Of a DNA stretch of 14,564 nucleotides, positions 1 through 8,143 are shown in pieces (the first letter of the stretch is position 1; each line of letters starts with the position of its first letter). The position numbers were made by a program, and so were the translations under genes. The notes under the pieces are model-generated. The model had not been told where the DNA came from and did no database searches. It saw only the letters and a list, made by a program, of their open reading frames with translations. The DNA lies in contig CANRGQ010000087.1 in assembly GCA_947630195.1 (NCBI GenBank), forward strand, positions 1 to 14,564, given 5' to 3'. The DNA is from an uncultured Bacilli bacterium (GTDB taxonomy: Bacteria; Bacillota_I; Bacilli_A; RF39; UBA660).

Positions 1-937
1 TATATATTCTTGCTAAACTCATTAAATCATTAACAATATTTATTTTATCTTCTTCATCTTTAATTTCTTTAGTTTTAGTAAGTAACTCTCTAATCATTTG
101 TAAAATATTATCTTTAGGTTCTTTTTTTACTTCTTCTTTTTTAAGTTCGTCTTTTTCATCTTCTTTTTTAGTTAAATAATCTTGAAACATATCTCTAAAC
201 ATGACATTATTTAAAAAATCATACATTTCGGTATTTTCAAAATTACCATCATAGCCATCCATACTGAAACTTACCCCCGAAAGCAAATTATATTCCGAAA
301 TCAAAGTATCAGTTTTATCATCTACTAACCATCTAACAGGAACAACTTTAACCCAAACATAATCACCATTTTCTTTTTCAAATCTTCTATGGATATAAAC
401 ACTGCTGTAAAATCTTAAATCAACTTTATAACGAATATATTTTTTACCATTAAAACCATAATACTCTTCACATATTTGATTATTTATATGAAATACTCTT
501 CCGGTCTTTTTTAATTTATTAGCCTTATAATCATCTTCTAACAGAAAATCCATATCAGCACTTATATATTGAGGGTATTCTCCTAGTTCAACAAATTCAC
601 ATTGTCCATCATAATAAGGCTTTACTCCGGGAAATACCTTATCTACTCTTCCTGGTAATTTTAAAACTGGTCTTATCCCCGCTCTAAAATAATTACTATC
701 CACTTCAGAATAATCTCCAGTAAAATCTATTAATCCTACTTTATTACCTGTACCCTTAGTTTTCGTCCACGAATAACCCTCATCTCCTTCAGTTAATTTA
801 ACTAAAGTAGTATTAAGTATTTTCGTTCCATATTTTTTTATAGCCTCTAATTGATAATCTTGTCTAAATGGATTTCTACTATCATTACCATAAAATTCTT
901 CTTTAGTAAGTAATGTAATTTTTACATCATTAAGCAT
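1..937 (-). CDS. Partial protein with GEYPQ and W-L-V-D motifs, DUF6273-like (3' end off window)
   Basis: An open frame begins at ATG 937 and runs off the left edge after 312 codons. The start is supported by a GAGGGTGA ribosome site and sits 11 nt after the stop of the preceding gene. The N-terminal part has a Y-S-W-T segment near residues 54-57 and GIRPVLKLPGR near 87-97. These are followed by ELGEYPQ near 117-123, then VPVRWLVDDKTDTLISEYNL near 200-219 and an FENTEMYDFLNN segment near 233-244. This order (a 'gvRPvl' stretch, 'GEYPQ', 'W-L-V', 'SG..F', 'FLN') recalls the DUF6273-like proteins common in gut Bacillota. That likeness is from memory, not a search. A Lys/Glu-rich linker follows at about 257-275, then a helical segment. 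No signal peptide or membrane segment is visible. It is a tandem paralogue of the gene before it. Function unknown. Confidence 0.85.
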   Translation of the reverse strand, partial: MLNDVKITLLTKEEFYGNDSRNPFRQDYQLEAIKKYGTKILNTTLVKLTEGDEGYSWTKTKGTGNKVGLIDFTGDYSEVDSNYFRAGIRPVLKLPGRVDKVFPGVKPYYDGQCEFVELGEYPQYISADMDFLLEDDYKANKLKKTGRVFHINNQICEEYYGFNGKKYIRYKVDLRFYSSVYIHRRFEKENGDYVWVKVVPVRWLVDDKTDTLISEYNLLSGVSFSMDGYDGNFENTEMYDFLNNVMFRDMFQDYLTKKEDEKDELKKEEVKKEPKDNILQMIRELLTKTKEIKDEEDKINIVNDLMSLARIY

Positions 938-948
938 ATTTTCACCCT

Positions 949-2451
949 CTATCTTTTTACTACATCATTGGCAAACTCTTCAAAATCAGATAATTCATTT
1001 CTAAAACTATTATTACTTATTTCCCTATCTATTCTTCTACTTATTGCAATTTCTTTTTCCACTAATTCTTTTATTAATACAGGTCTTGGTGGGACAAAGG
1101 TTAATTTAATTTCACCCGTATTTGTTTTAACTTTTTCTAACGGTTTATTAAAATCTATTCTTTGATAAGATACTTTTCCTTTAAATAATTCATTTAAATA
1201 TTCTTGATTTAACTTAAATATTTGTAACATTACATCATTCTTTACTTCTACATCATTAATTAAATTTGCTCTTTCTTTAAGTTTATTAATAACTTCTTGT
1301 ATTTCTTTGTATTCTTGTTCCTTGTTATCTTCATTTATCTCTCTATTAATTTCCCCTTCTATATATACATAATAAGGTAATATACCATTTCTTATTAATT
1401 CTCTTTCGGTACTACCGTAAACACTTACTTCTTTATTTTTTATTTTTAACATTTCTCTTCCATATAAATTTGCTAAAGCTTTAATATCCTCCACGATTAA
1501 AATCTTATCATTCATATCTATGATAAGTTTCGCTTTATTCAATAATTCTCTTAACATATTTAATATATTATCTTTTATTTCTATATCATTACTTTTAATT
1601 TCTTCATTTTTAACTTCTTCTAATTTGGGAACTTCCAAAAATTGTTTTATATCAGGTAATAAACAATTTTTTAAAAAATCATAAACAGTTGATTGATTAA
1701 AAGGAACTTTTACATTAACTTTATTATAAGGAATACCTGAAATTAAGCCATCAAGACAAACAAGACGATTATTTTCATAATCACATAACCATTTAATTGG
1801 TTTTAATTTTATAACATAATCCTTACTATAATCAACGTAATTTTTTATTCGCAAAACTTCACTAGAAATTAAAGTTGTTTTAGTTCTGACTTCAATATAT
1901 TCGGCATTATTATAAGTTATTACAGGATGTTCATAAAATATATAATTATTATAATGTTCATAAACGGAAAAAGTGTGAACAGCATAATGAATTGATTTAT
2001 CGGTTTCTTCACTTTTCATGATAATGTCATCTTTTTCAACATCGGAAACAGCCTCGATGGGATATTCACTAAAGTAAACGATATCTCTTCCTTTATCATC
2101 TTTTTGAGTATTTTTAAATATTTCTTTTAAGGGTTTCTCAAACTTAAGAACTGGAGCCAAAAGAAAGCCATCTGATATAGTAGTTTCAAAATAATTTGTT
2201 GAATCAGTTAAATCAGTAATTGTTCCCACTCTATCATCACTATATTGGGTTTTAGTAAGTAACGCGTGAAAATGCTCCGTAAACATAAGAGAAAAATCAG
2301 AAGGCGTAACATCACTAAATTTAATTATTTTATCATCAGCTTCAAGTAAATCTATTTCAATATTACCATAGTAATCCGCTACTGAAATTTCTTTTTTGGG
2401 AGACTCAACTTCTTTTTCTAGTGGTACAACTTCTTTTTTAAAAATACTCAT
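949..2451 (-). CDS. 500-aa protein, diverged paralogue of the following GEYPQ-type gene
   Basis: The start at 2451 follows an AGGA ribosome site 5 nt upstream. Residues 1-290 align in order with the next gene. SEYPIEAV (about 128-135) stands where that gene has GEYPQ, IKWLCDYENN (about 219-228) where it has VRWLVDDKTD, and LISGIPYN (about 236-243) plus VYDFLKN close the same domain. A Lys/Glu-rich linker follows, then IKDNILNMLRELLNKAK (about 292-308), matching KDNILQMIRELLTKTK in the next gene. The remaining 190 residues look like charged helices with a predicted coiled character, ending near ELSDFEEFANDVVKR. The sharper motifs are worn (GEYPQ to SEYPI), which suggests relaxed or altered function. 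There is no secretion signal and the biochemical role is unknown. Its own promoter is likely (2482-2510), which would separate it from the LRR array upstream. The next gene starts 11 nt after its stop, so the two are probably co-transcribed. Confidence 0.88.
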   Translation of the reverse strand: MSIFKKEVVPLEKEVESPKKEISVADYYGNIEIDLLEADDKIIKFSDVTPSDFSLMFTEHFHALLTKTQYSDDRVGTITDLTDSTNYFETTISDGFLLAPVLKFEKPLKEIFKNTQKDDKGRDIVYFSEYPIEAVSDVEKDDIIMKSEETDKSIHYAVHTFSVYEHYNNYIFYEHPVITYNNAEYIEVRTKTTLISSEVLRIKNYVDYSKDYVIKLKPIKWLCDYENNRLVCLDGLISGIPYNKVNVKVPFNQSTVYDFLKNCLLPDIKQFLEVPKLEEVKNEEIKSNDIEIKDNILNMLRELLNKAKLIIDMNDKILIVEDIKALANLYGREMLKIKNKEVSVYGSTERELIRNGILPYYVYIEGEINREINEDNKEQEYKEIQEVINKLKERANLINDVEVKNDVMLQIFKLNQEYLNELFKGKVSYQRIDFNKPLEKVKTNTGEIKLTFVPPRPVLIKELVEKEIAISRRIDREISNNSFRNELSDFEEFANDVVKR

Positions 2452-2481
2452 AAATATCCTGCTTTCTATTTATCTAAGATA

Positions 2482-2510
2482 ATTATAATATATTTAACAA
2501 TAGTTTTAAA
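2482..2510 (-). promoter_or_regulatory. Candidate promoter for the 500-aa gene
   Basis: On the minus strand TTTAAA (2510-2505) and TATAAT (2487-2482) are separated by 17 nt. The -10 is a consensus match and the -35 matches 4 of 6 bases. It lies about 30 nt upstream of the ATG at 2451. AT-richness makes chance matches common, so this is a prediction only. Confidence 0.45.
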
Positions 2511-2529
2511 TTATATTTTATTATTAATG

Positions 2530-2592
2530 TCAAATAGATAATCTCCAACTTTGGTATTTTTTAGATATTATAAAATTTCATATAAAATGATA
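2530..2592 (-). pseudogene. Decayed fragment of a third copy of the 95-aa gene
   Basis: This stretch between the Sel1 gene and the 500-aa gene matches the middle of the two intact 95-aa genes. Bases 2532-2546 are identical to 3396-3410, and the match continues, with two bases missing, through ATTATAAAA. Read on the minus strand from ATG 2581 it gives M-K-F-Y-N-I, a stop, then K-I-P. After a one-base frameshift it gives K-V-G-D-Y-L-F. The intact protein reads MEFYNVEKDPEVGDYLF at the same place. The stop and the frameshift show it is not functional. Its ends are unclear: similarity fades past the Sel1 stop codon on one side and after the GDYLF codons on the other. Confidence 0.72.
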
Positions 2593-2597
2593 AATAA

Positions 2598-3206
2598 TTA
2601 GTATCTAATATTATGTTGTTGATGATTTATTTTTACTTTATTTCTTGTTTCATATAAATCTATTGCTCTTTTTAAATTGTTTTCCTTGGCTTTAGTTAAA
2701 TAAAAATCTGCAAGTTCATAATTAACTTCTGTACCTTTACCATTGTAATAGAAATTAGCTCCTAAATCATATATAGCGGCAAGATGTCCATTATCAGCAC
2801 ATTCTTTGATAATTTCAAATGCTTTATTATAATCTTGCTCTATTTTTCCAAGTCCAAAATAATAATATGCTCCAATTACAAATTTGGCATATACTCTTTC
2901 AACTTCATTAGTATTAGGATTATTAATTAATTCAAGGATTTTAGGATAAGCATTAATTAAAAGTTCTTTTGCTTTACTTTTATTTATATTCAAGACATTA
3001 CCTAAACCTAATTCATAAGAAATTCCTAAAGAATAAATACAAAGAGGATAATCCTTATCATAACCTTTTTGATAATAATATAATGCTTTGTTATAATCTT
3101 GCAATACACCATTTTCTTCTAAATCATAACTTCTACCCAATATATAATAAGAAAATCCTGTATTTTGATTTAATAGATTATTTAAATCAAATTTTATCAC
3201 TTGCAT
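2598..3206 (-). CDS. Sel1-like repeat (TPR-related) protein
   Basis: A 202-aa protein with about four Sel1-like repeats (helix-turn-helix units that act as protein-protein scaffolds). Examples are ILGRSYDLE...DYNKALYYYQKGYDKDYP (about 22-53), YSLGISYELGLGN (about 58-70), VIGAYYYFGLGKIEQDYNKA (about 110-129) and YDLGANFYYNGKGTEVNYEL (about 146-165). The pattern A/Y-x-x-L-G-x-x-Y-x-x-G-x-G followed by D-Y-x-K-A is diagnostic of the family. No signal peptide is present, so it is probably cytoplasmic, and the C-terminal tail is short and basic. It starts 33 nt after the stop of the second 95-aa gene, with a GGCGTGA ribosome-site-like sequence. It occupies the slot held by the 152-aa gene behind the other 95-aa copy. 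Sel1 proteins often act as adaptors in signalling or effector complexes. The partner here is unknown. Confidence 0.9.
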   Translation of the reverse strand: MQVIKFDLNNLLNQNTGFSYYILGRSYDLEENGVLQDYNKALYYYQKGYDKDYPLCIYSLGISYELGLGNVLNINKSKAKELLINAYPKILELINNPNTNEVERVYAKFVIGAYYYFGLGKIEQDYNKAFEIIKECADNGHLAAIYDLGANFYYNGKGTEVNYELADFYLTKAKENNLKRAIDLYETRNKVKINHQQHNIRY

Positions 3207-3239
3207 AATTTCACGCCATCCATTTCTTTTAAATGTTAA

Positions 3240-3527
3240 TTAACCATATACTCTTTTTAAATATATTTTTTCTTCATTAATCATTAAAACGACAATATCA
3301 TCATCTAAAGCATTTTCAATTTTTCTTCCATATTCACTTTCAAATGTATCAAAACTTAAAACAGCATTATTTTCTTGTAATATTTTTTCCGACATAAATA
3401 GATAATCTCCTACTTCTGGATCTTTTTCAACATTATAAAACTCCATATTAAATTGATATTCCTTATTATCGGTATCTTTTAGAGTATATTCATAATTATC
3501 TTTTTTAACAATCATTAATTTTTCCAT
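3240..3527 (-). CDS. 95-aa conserved small protein, copy 2
   Basis: A small protein starting MEKLMIVKKDNYEYTLKD and ending EKIYLKRVYG. I do not recognise a named family. The alternating hydrophobic and charged pattern, with a PEVGDYLFMS turn near residues 38-47, suggests a small beta-barrel (OB- or S1-like), but this is a weak inference. It lacks a signal peptide and membrane segment. The start has a strong GGAAGGA ribosome site. It follows LRR gene E by 61 nt, with a possible weak promoter in the gap. It is nearly identical to the copy at 8144-8431: by eye four base differences, all in the last 52 bp, changing N-E to K-D before the final EKIYLKRVYG. Its repeated position directly after an LRR gene suggests a functional partner of those proteins. 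Confidence 0.88.
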   Translation of the reverse strand: MEKLMIVKKDNYEYTLKDTDNKEYQFNMEFYNVEKDPEVGDYLFMSEKILQENNAVLSFDTFESEYGRKIENALDDDIVVLMINEEKIYLKRVYG

Positions 3528-3551
3528 ATTTTTCCTTCCTATATTCTTTTT

Positions 3552-3579
3552 ATTAAACTAAATATTATTAAAAATACAA
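3552..3579 (-). promoter_or_regulatory. Weak candidate promoter for 95-aa copy 2
   Basis: On the minus strand TTGTAT (3579-3574) and TTTAAT (3557-3552) are separated by 16 nt, upstream of the GGAAGGA ribosome site. The -10 matches 5 of 6 bases. The region is extremely AT-rich, so this could be chance. Confidence 0.28.
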
Positions 3580-3588
3580 GTATTAAAT

Positions 3589-5136
3589 TTATCTTTTAAA
3601 CTTTGTTATAAAATCTTCTCTAATAAATGTAGGATGATATTTCAAAAAATTATCTCCAACCTCTTCTAATGAAGGTAGATTTACTTCTTCTAAAAATCTA
3701 TTACGTAATAAAAAATTATTTTCTACTTTTTTTAAGAGTGGTAAGGATAATTTTTTTAAAAAAACGTTATCTTCCAAAAAATTATTTCCAGTCTCTTCTA
3801 ATGAAGGTAAACTAATTTCCATTAAATGTGTGTTACTAGCCAAAAAACTATCTCCTACTTTTTTTAAATTTGGGAAATTTAATTTTCTAAGTTTCCGATT
3901 ACAAACTAAAAATGATATTCCTGTTTCCTCTAAGGATGGTAAAGATAATTCTTCTAAAGAAAAATTAAGATTCAAAAATCTATCCCCTATAATTCTTAAT
4001 CTAGGCATATTTATTTTTCTTAAACAATCATTATGATATAAAAATTCGTTATCAATTATTTCGATATTTGGTAAATTTATTTCTTTTAGAAATTCAGCAT
4101 TACCTAAAAATCCATCTCCTACTTGTTTTATTTTAGGATAGTCTAACTTTATCATTCGATTATCTTTGTCTATAACTATTGTTACTTTATTATCTTTTAA
4201 AGTTATAATTATTTCTTTTTCCTCTTCTTTTCTTTTTATTTCTATCTTTTGAATGTTTAAAATGGTATCGGGAAAAGCATCTTTAATTCTATCATATAAT
4301 CTTATCTCTTTATTTACGAGGTCTAAGATAAAGTAATCAAAGACAATATATTTTTCTTTATCATATCTTTTAACTTCATAGTGATCAATTACAATATTAT
4401 GAGGGCAATAATAAACATTAAAAAATTCTTGATTATATTTATAATATTTACCATCACTAGCTTTAACATAACTTTCTAATTCCAATCTGTTGTTAGGGTG
4501 TTGTTGGATAAGACCATAATATTCGGAAAAAGATTCTGTTAAACCTTCAATAATATTATCTAAATTATTTGAGTAGGTACTATCGGAATTATTAACGGTA
4601 TGATTATAGCGATTTTTGATTGATAAAGTATGAGTATCATCCCTCGTAAATTGAATGCTTATAACACTAGTTCCATATTCATCTTGCCTTTGGGGATTAG
4701 GATAATCTTCTCTTTTGATATCAAAGACATTCTTTTTAACCGCAAAGAAAACATAACATCTATCAAGTCTTCCTCCATCAAAAGTACAAAGTTCTTCTCC
4801 TTTGGCATAATACTTTTTAAATTTTTGAATATCTTCTTCACTTGTACATTCATATAAATCATAACCTACTTCACTTAACAATTCCATCGGCGTATTAATT
4901 CCTTTTATTTCCTTATTTTTTTCGACATCTACTAAACTATAAATATAATTTTTAAAATCAATTTCTTTCTTTTGATTTATTATATCTTCATATAAATCAT
5001 GACTTGGTTCAAAATGCTCTAACATTAATTTTAAAAGTAGGCCATCCGTTTCTAAGATAGTGGCAAAATAATCACGGCAAAAATGAGCCATCTTTTCGCC
5101 ATATTTCTTTTTAATTATTTTTAATTCTTCATTCAT
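3589..5136 (-). CDS. LRR protein E, 515 aa, about 8 repeats
   Basis: Starts MNEELKIIKKKYGEK, with a near-perfect ribosome site (GAGGTGA) ending 4 nt before the ATG. Residues 1-329 are the domain conserved in all array members. It includes GRLDRCYVFFAVKKN, NPQRQDEYGTSVISIQFT and LSIKNRYNHTVNNSDSTYSN. About eight 22-residue LRRs follow, for example KLNFPNLKKVGDSFLASNTHLM and EVNLPSLEEVGDNFLKYHPT, then a short cap EDFITKFKR shared in style with A and D. Residues 8-9 of successive repeats alternate acidic and basic (EE, KK, EE, KK, EE). The repeats resemble the BspA/TpLRR class (LxxIxIPxxVxxIGxxAF), whose solenoids bind proteins. There is no signal peptide, transmembrane helix or LPXTG motif, so a cytoplasmic location is likely. 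The target is unknown. E starts 54 nt after the stop of D. Confidence 0.93.
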   Translation of the reverse strand: MNEELKIIKKKYGEKMAHFCRDYFATILETDGLLLKLMLEHFEPSHDLYEDIINQKKEIDFKNYIYSLVDVEKNKEIKGINTPMELLSEVGYDLYECTSEEDIQKFKKYYAKGEELCTFDGGRLDRCYVFFAVKKNVFDIKREDYPNPQRQDEYGTSVISIQFTRDDTHTLSIKNRYNHTVNNSDSTYSNNLDNIIEGLTESFSEYYGLIQQHPNNRLELESYVKASDGKYYKYNQEFFNVYYCPHNIVIDHYEVKRYDKEKYIVFDYFILDLVNKEIRLYDRIKDAFPDTILNIQKIEIKRKEEEKEIIITLKDNKVTIVIDKDNRMIKLDYPKIKQVGDGFLGNAEFLKEINLPNIEIIDNEFLYHNDCLRKINMPRLRIIGDRFLNLNFSLEELSLPSLEETGISFLVCNRKLRKLNFPNLKKVGDSFLASNTHLMEISLPSLEETGNNFLEDNVFLKKLSLPLLKKVENNFLLRNRFLEEVNLPSLEEVGDNFLKYHPTFIREDFITKFKR

Positions 5137-5190
5137 TGTCTCACCTCATTACCATATTTATAAATCAATTTAATAAATGACTATTATTAA

Positions 5191-7668
5191 TTATCTTCTA
5201 ATCGTATGACCAAAGTTTTCATGAGTTAACTCAGTATATTTATCTAAGAAGTGAAGGCCTATTTTTTCTATTGAAGGTAAATACACTTCTTTTAAAACTT
5301 TATTACGATGCATAAAATACTCCCCAACTTCTTTTAGTTTAGGTAAATATAATTTTTCGATAGAATTATTGTGATATAAAAAGCAATCGCCAACTTCTTC
5401 TAAAGAAGCCAAATAAAGCTCTTTTAAACATGCCGCATTGTCCAAAAAATAATTTCCCACGGTTACGAGTGAAGGTAAATTTAATTCTTCTAAATCTAAA
5501 TTACAAAACAAAAATCCTGTATAGACTCTTTGCAAATTAGGCAAATTTAATTTATAAAGTTTATTATTGCTATATAGAAAATTACTTCCTGCTACTTCTA
5601 AAGAGGGTAAATTTATTTCGGTAATAATCTTATTATTACGTAAAAAATCATTTCCAACTTTTTGTAATTTAGGTAAGTTTAATTTTTGTAAAAATTTATT
5701 ATTAACTAAACAGTAAAGTCCCAGTTCTTTTAAATTAGGTAATTCTAATTCTTGTAAAGATGTATTGAGATGTAAAAAATAATCCCCAATTTTTTCAATT
5801 TCTGGTAAATATAACCTTTTAAGGGCTTTATAACTAGGTAAAAAATATGATCCTGCTATTTTTAAAGAAGGTAAACTTAATGCCTCTACAGAATTATAAC
5901 TATGCAAAAAGTTATCACCAACGACTGTTAAAGATGGCAAATTTACCCTTTTTAAGGAAGTAGCATTATATAAGAAATCATTACCAACTACTTCTAAGGA
6001 TGGTAAATCAACTTTTTGAATTATTTTATTTTGAGCCAAAAAATCATGTCCCGCTTTTTTTAAACGTGGTAAGTTTATTTCTTTTAGATTATTATTATTA
6101 AATAAAAATTGTGATCCGACCTCCTCTAAAAAAGGTAGGTCTAATTTTTCTAAAAATTCAATATCCGTTAGAAAAAAGTCACTCGCTATTTTTAGAGAAG
6201 GTAAAGATATTTCTTTTAAGGTTATTGTTATCAAGGACAAAAAATTTCTCCCCACTTTTTGTAATTTAGGCAAAATTACTTCTTTTAAAGAAGAATTAAT
6301 AGGTAAAAAACAACTGCCACATTCCAAAAGTTCTGGTAAAATCAATTCTTCTAAATCTTTATTTTTATTTAAGAAATCATTACCAGTTTTTCTTAAGACC
6401 GGTAAATTTAATTTATGAATTATTCTATTAGAATTTAAAAACCAATCTCCCACTTCTTCTAAAGAAGGTAGGTCTAATTCTTTTAAAACTAAATTATAAC
6501 TTAAAAATCCCGTTCCTACTTTTTTTAAATGGGGCAAATCCAATTTTTTTAGGCAATTATGCGCTAAAACACGATTGCCAACTTCTTCTAAATTAGGCAT
6601 ATTTAATTCTTGTAAATGATTAGCAAAAAATAAAAATTCATCCCCTATTTCTTTTATATTTAAATCTTCTAGTTTTATCATTTTATTATCTTTATCTAAT
6701 TCTATTATTGCTTCCTTATTATTTTGAAAAATAAGTTTTATTTCTTTAGTTTTTTCTTTTCTTTTTATTTCTATCTTTTCGATATTCGAAAAAATAACAG
6801 GAAACGTATCTTTTATATTAGGTTTATACACACTTATCTTTTTATTAACTAAATCTAAAATAAAGTATTCAAAGACAATATATTTTTCTTTATCATATCT
6901 TTGAACTTCAAAGTTATCAATTATAATATTATTAGGACAATAATAAACATTATCTATTTCAAGATTATATTTATAAAATTTGCCATCATTCGCTCTAACA
7001 TAATTCCTTAATTCAAATTTATCATTAGAATGTTGTTGGATAAGACCATAATATTCGGAAAAAGATTCTGTTAAACCTTCAATAATATTATCTAAATTAT
7101 TGGAAAAAGTACTATCCGGATTATTAACATGATGGTTATATCTGTTTTTGATAGATAAGGTATGAGATTTATCTTTAGTAAATTGAATACTTATAACACT
7201 TGTGCCATATTCATCTTGTCTTTCGGGATTAGGATAGTCATCTCTTTTTATTTCATCGACATTCTTTTTAACGGCAAAGAAAACATGACATCTATTAAGT
7301 CTTCCGCCATGAAAAGTACATAATTCTTCACCATTAGCATAATATTTTTTAAAACTTTGAATATCTTTCTCACTTGTACATTCATATAAATCATAACCAG
7401 CATCCTCAAGTAATTCTTTCGGTGTTTTAATTAATTTTATTCTATTATTTTTTTCCACATCTACTAAACTATAAATATAATTTTTAAATTCATCTTCTTT
7501 TTCTTGATTTATTATATCATCATATAAATCATGACTTGGTTCAAAATTATCTAATAATAATTTTAAAAGTAAGCCGTCTGTTTCTAAGATAGTAGGAAAA
7601 TAATCACGACAAAAATGGGCCATCTTTTCCCCATATTTTTTCTTAATTATTTTTAAATCTTGGTTCAT
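5191..7668 (-). CDS. LRR protein D, 825 aa, about 22 repeats (longest of the array)
   Basis: Same N-terminal domain as the other copies (residues 1-330), with GRLNRCHVFFAVKKN at about 122-136, RQDEYGTSVISIQFT at about 150-164 and HTLSIKNRYNHHVNNPDSTF at about 169-188. About 22 LRR units follow, almost all exactly 22 residues, such as ELDLPSLEEVGDWFLNSNRI and KLNLPKLQKVGNDFLRNNKI. One unit has 21 residues and one has 23. The protein closes with HENFGHTIRR, a variant of the short cap of A and E. A solenoid this long gives a large curved binding surface. Its ATG overlaps the stop of the 152-aa gene as ATGA (7668-7665), and its GGTGA ribosome site (7677-7673) lies inside that gene, so translation is probably coupled. 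No secretion signal is seen. The role is unknown; protein recognition is the inference from LRRs. Confidence 0.94.
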   Translation of the reverse strand: MNQDLKIIKKKYGEKMAHFCRDYFPTILETDGLLLKLLLDNFEPSHDLYDDIINQEKEDEFKNYIYSLVDVEKNNRIKLIKTPKELLEDAGYDLYECTSEKDIQSFKKYYANGEELCTFHGGRLNRCHVFFAVKKNVDEIKRDDYPNPERQDEYGTSVISIQFTKDKSHTLSIKNRYNHHVNNPDSTFSNNLDNIIEGLTESFSEYYGLIQQHSNDKFELRNYVRANDGKFYKYNLEIDNVYYCPNNIIIDNFEVQRYDKEKYIVFEYFILDLVNKKISVYKPNIKDTFPVIFSNIEKIEIKRKEKTKEIKLIFQNNKEAIIELDKDNKMIKLEDLNIKEIGDEFLFFANHLQELNMPNLEEVGNRVLAHNCLKKLDLPHLKKVGTGFLSYNLVLKELDLPSLEEVGDWFLNSNRIIHKLNLPVLRKTGNDFLNKNKDLEELILPELLECGSCFLPINSSLKEVILPKLQKVGRNFLSLITITLKEISLPSLKIASDFFLTDIEFLEKLDLPFLEEVGSQFLFNNNNLKEINLPRLKKAGHDFLAQNKIIQKVDLPSLEVVGNDFLYNATSLKRVNLPSLTVVGDNFLHSYNSVEALSLPSLKIAGSYFLPSYKALKRLYLPEIEKIGDYFLHLNTSLQELELPNLKELGLYCLVNNKFLQKLNLPKLQKVGNDFLRNNKIITEINLPSLEVAGSNFLYSNNKLYKLNLPNLQRVYTGFLFCNLDLEELNLPSLVTVGNYFLDNAACLKELYLASLEEVGDCFLYHNNSIEKLYLPKLKEVGEYFMHRNKVLKEVYLPSIEKIGLHFLDKYTELTHENFGHTIRR

Positions 7669-7677
7669 TTTATCACC
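7665..7677 (-). promoter_or_regulatory. Stop/start overlap and internal ribosome site coupling the 152-aa gene to LRR D
   Basis: GGTGA (7677-7673) and the ATGA overlap (7668-7665) sit inside the last codons of the 152-aa gene. The layout matches classical translational coupling. The same GGTGATAAAATG leader is used by A, B and C. Confidence 0.7.
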
Positions 7678-8123
7678 ATCTTTCCTTTACTATAACAAAG
7701 TAAATTCTTTTTTAATAAATTTAATTTATCTTTATCATCTAATATTGAAATACTATCAACTAATTTTATTCCCTTTATTTCTTTAGCAATAGGATAATGA
7801 CTTAAATCTAATACTTCTTGTTCATATACTTTTTGGGATAATAATTTATTTATATCATCTATTTCACTTACAATATAACTCTCCAAATAGTATAAAGTAT
7901 ATACATTTTTCGACTTTGAATATTTAAGTTCATAATGAGAATCTAATTTATGACTAATTTTTGTCCCCCTAACTCCAAAAACTTTATTAAATTCTTGAAT
8001 TAAAACTTTTTTTCTTTTTTCTTCATCAAATCCAAGTTCATTTTCATAATAACTATTATATAATTCTTTATACATTTCTATTAATTCTTTAAAGGTTATA
8101 TCTTTATTTTTTATTTCATCCAA
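7665..8123 (-). CDS. 152-aa hypothetical protein between 95-aa copy 1 and LRR D
   Basis: I do not recognise this protein. It is charged and helical at the N-terminus (FKELIEMYKELYNSYYENEL at about 11-30), with a mixed beta-like middle (HYELKYSKSKNVYTLYYLES at about 63-82) and no signal peptide or membrane segment. The only usable start is TTG 8123, 20 nt after the stop of 95-aa copy 1. The frame stays open back to a stop at 8181-8183 but holds no ATG, GTG or further TTG. The ribosome site is weak, and ATG 8075 (residue 17) is an alternative. Its last codons (K-M-V-I-K, stop) are written in the conserved leader AAGATGGTGATAAAATG that precedes the LRR genes. Its 3' end may therefore have been fixed by insertion next to, or deletion into, an LRR leader. 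Co-transcription with D is very likely. Confidence 0.75.
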   Translation of the reverse strand: MDEIKNKDITFKELIEMYKELYNSYYENELGFDEEKRKKVLIQEFNKVFGVRGTKISHKLDSHYELKYSKSKNVYTLYYLESYIVSEIDDINKLLSQKVYEQEVLDLSHYPIAKEIKGIKLVDSISILDDKDKLNLLKKNLLCYSKGKMVIK

Positions 8124-8143
8124 ATCTATTTTTCTTTTGTTAT

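Noticed and set aside
968..1165. Plus-strand open frame with hydrophobic N-terminus (65 aa)
   Set aside because: It lies antisense inside the well-supported 500-aa gene. The apparent membrane segment comes from antisense of Lys/Asn/Glu-rich coding sequence.
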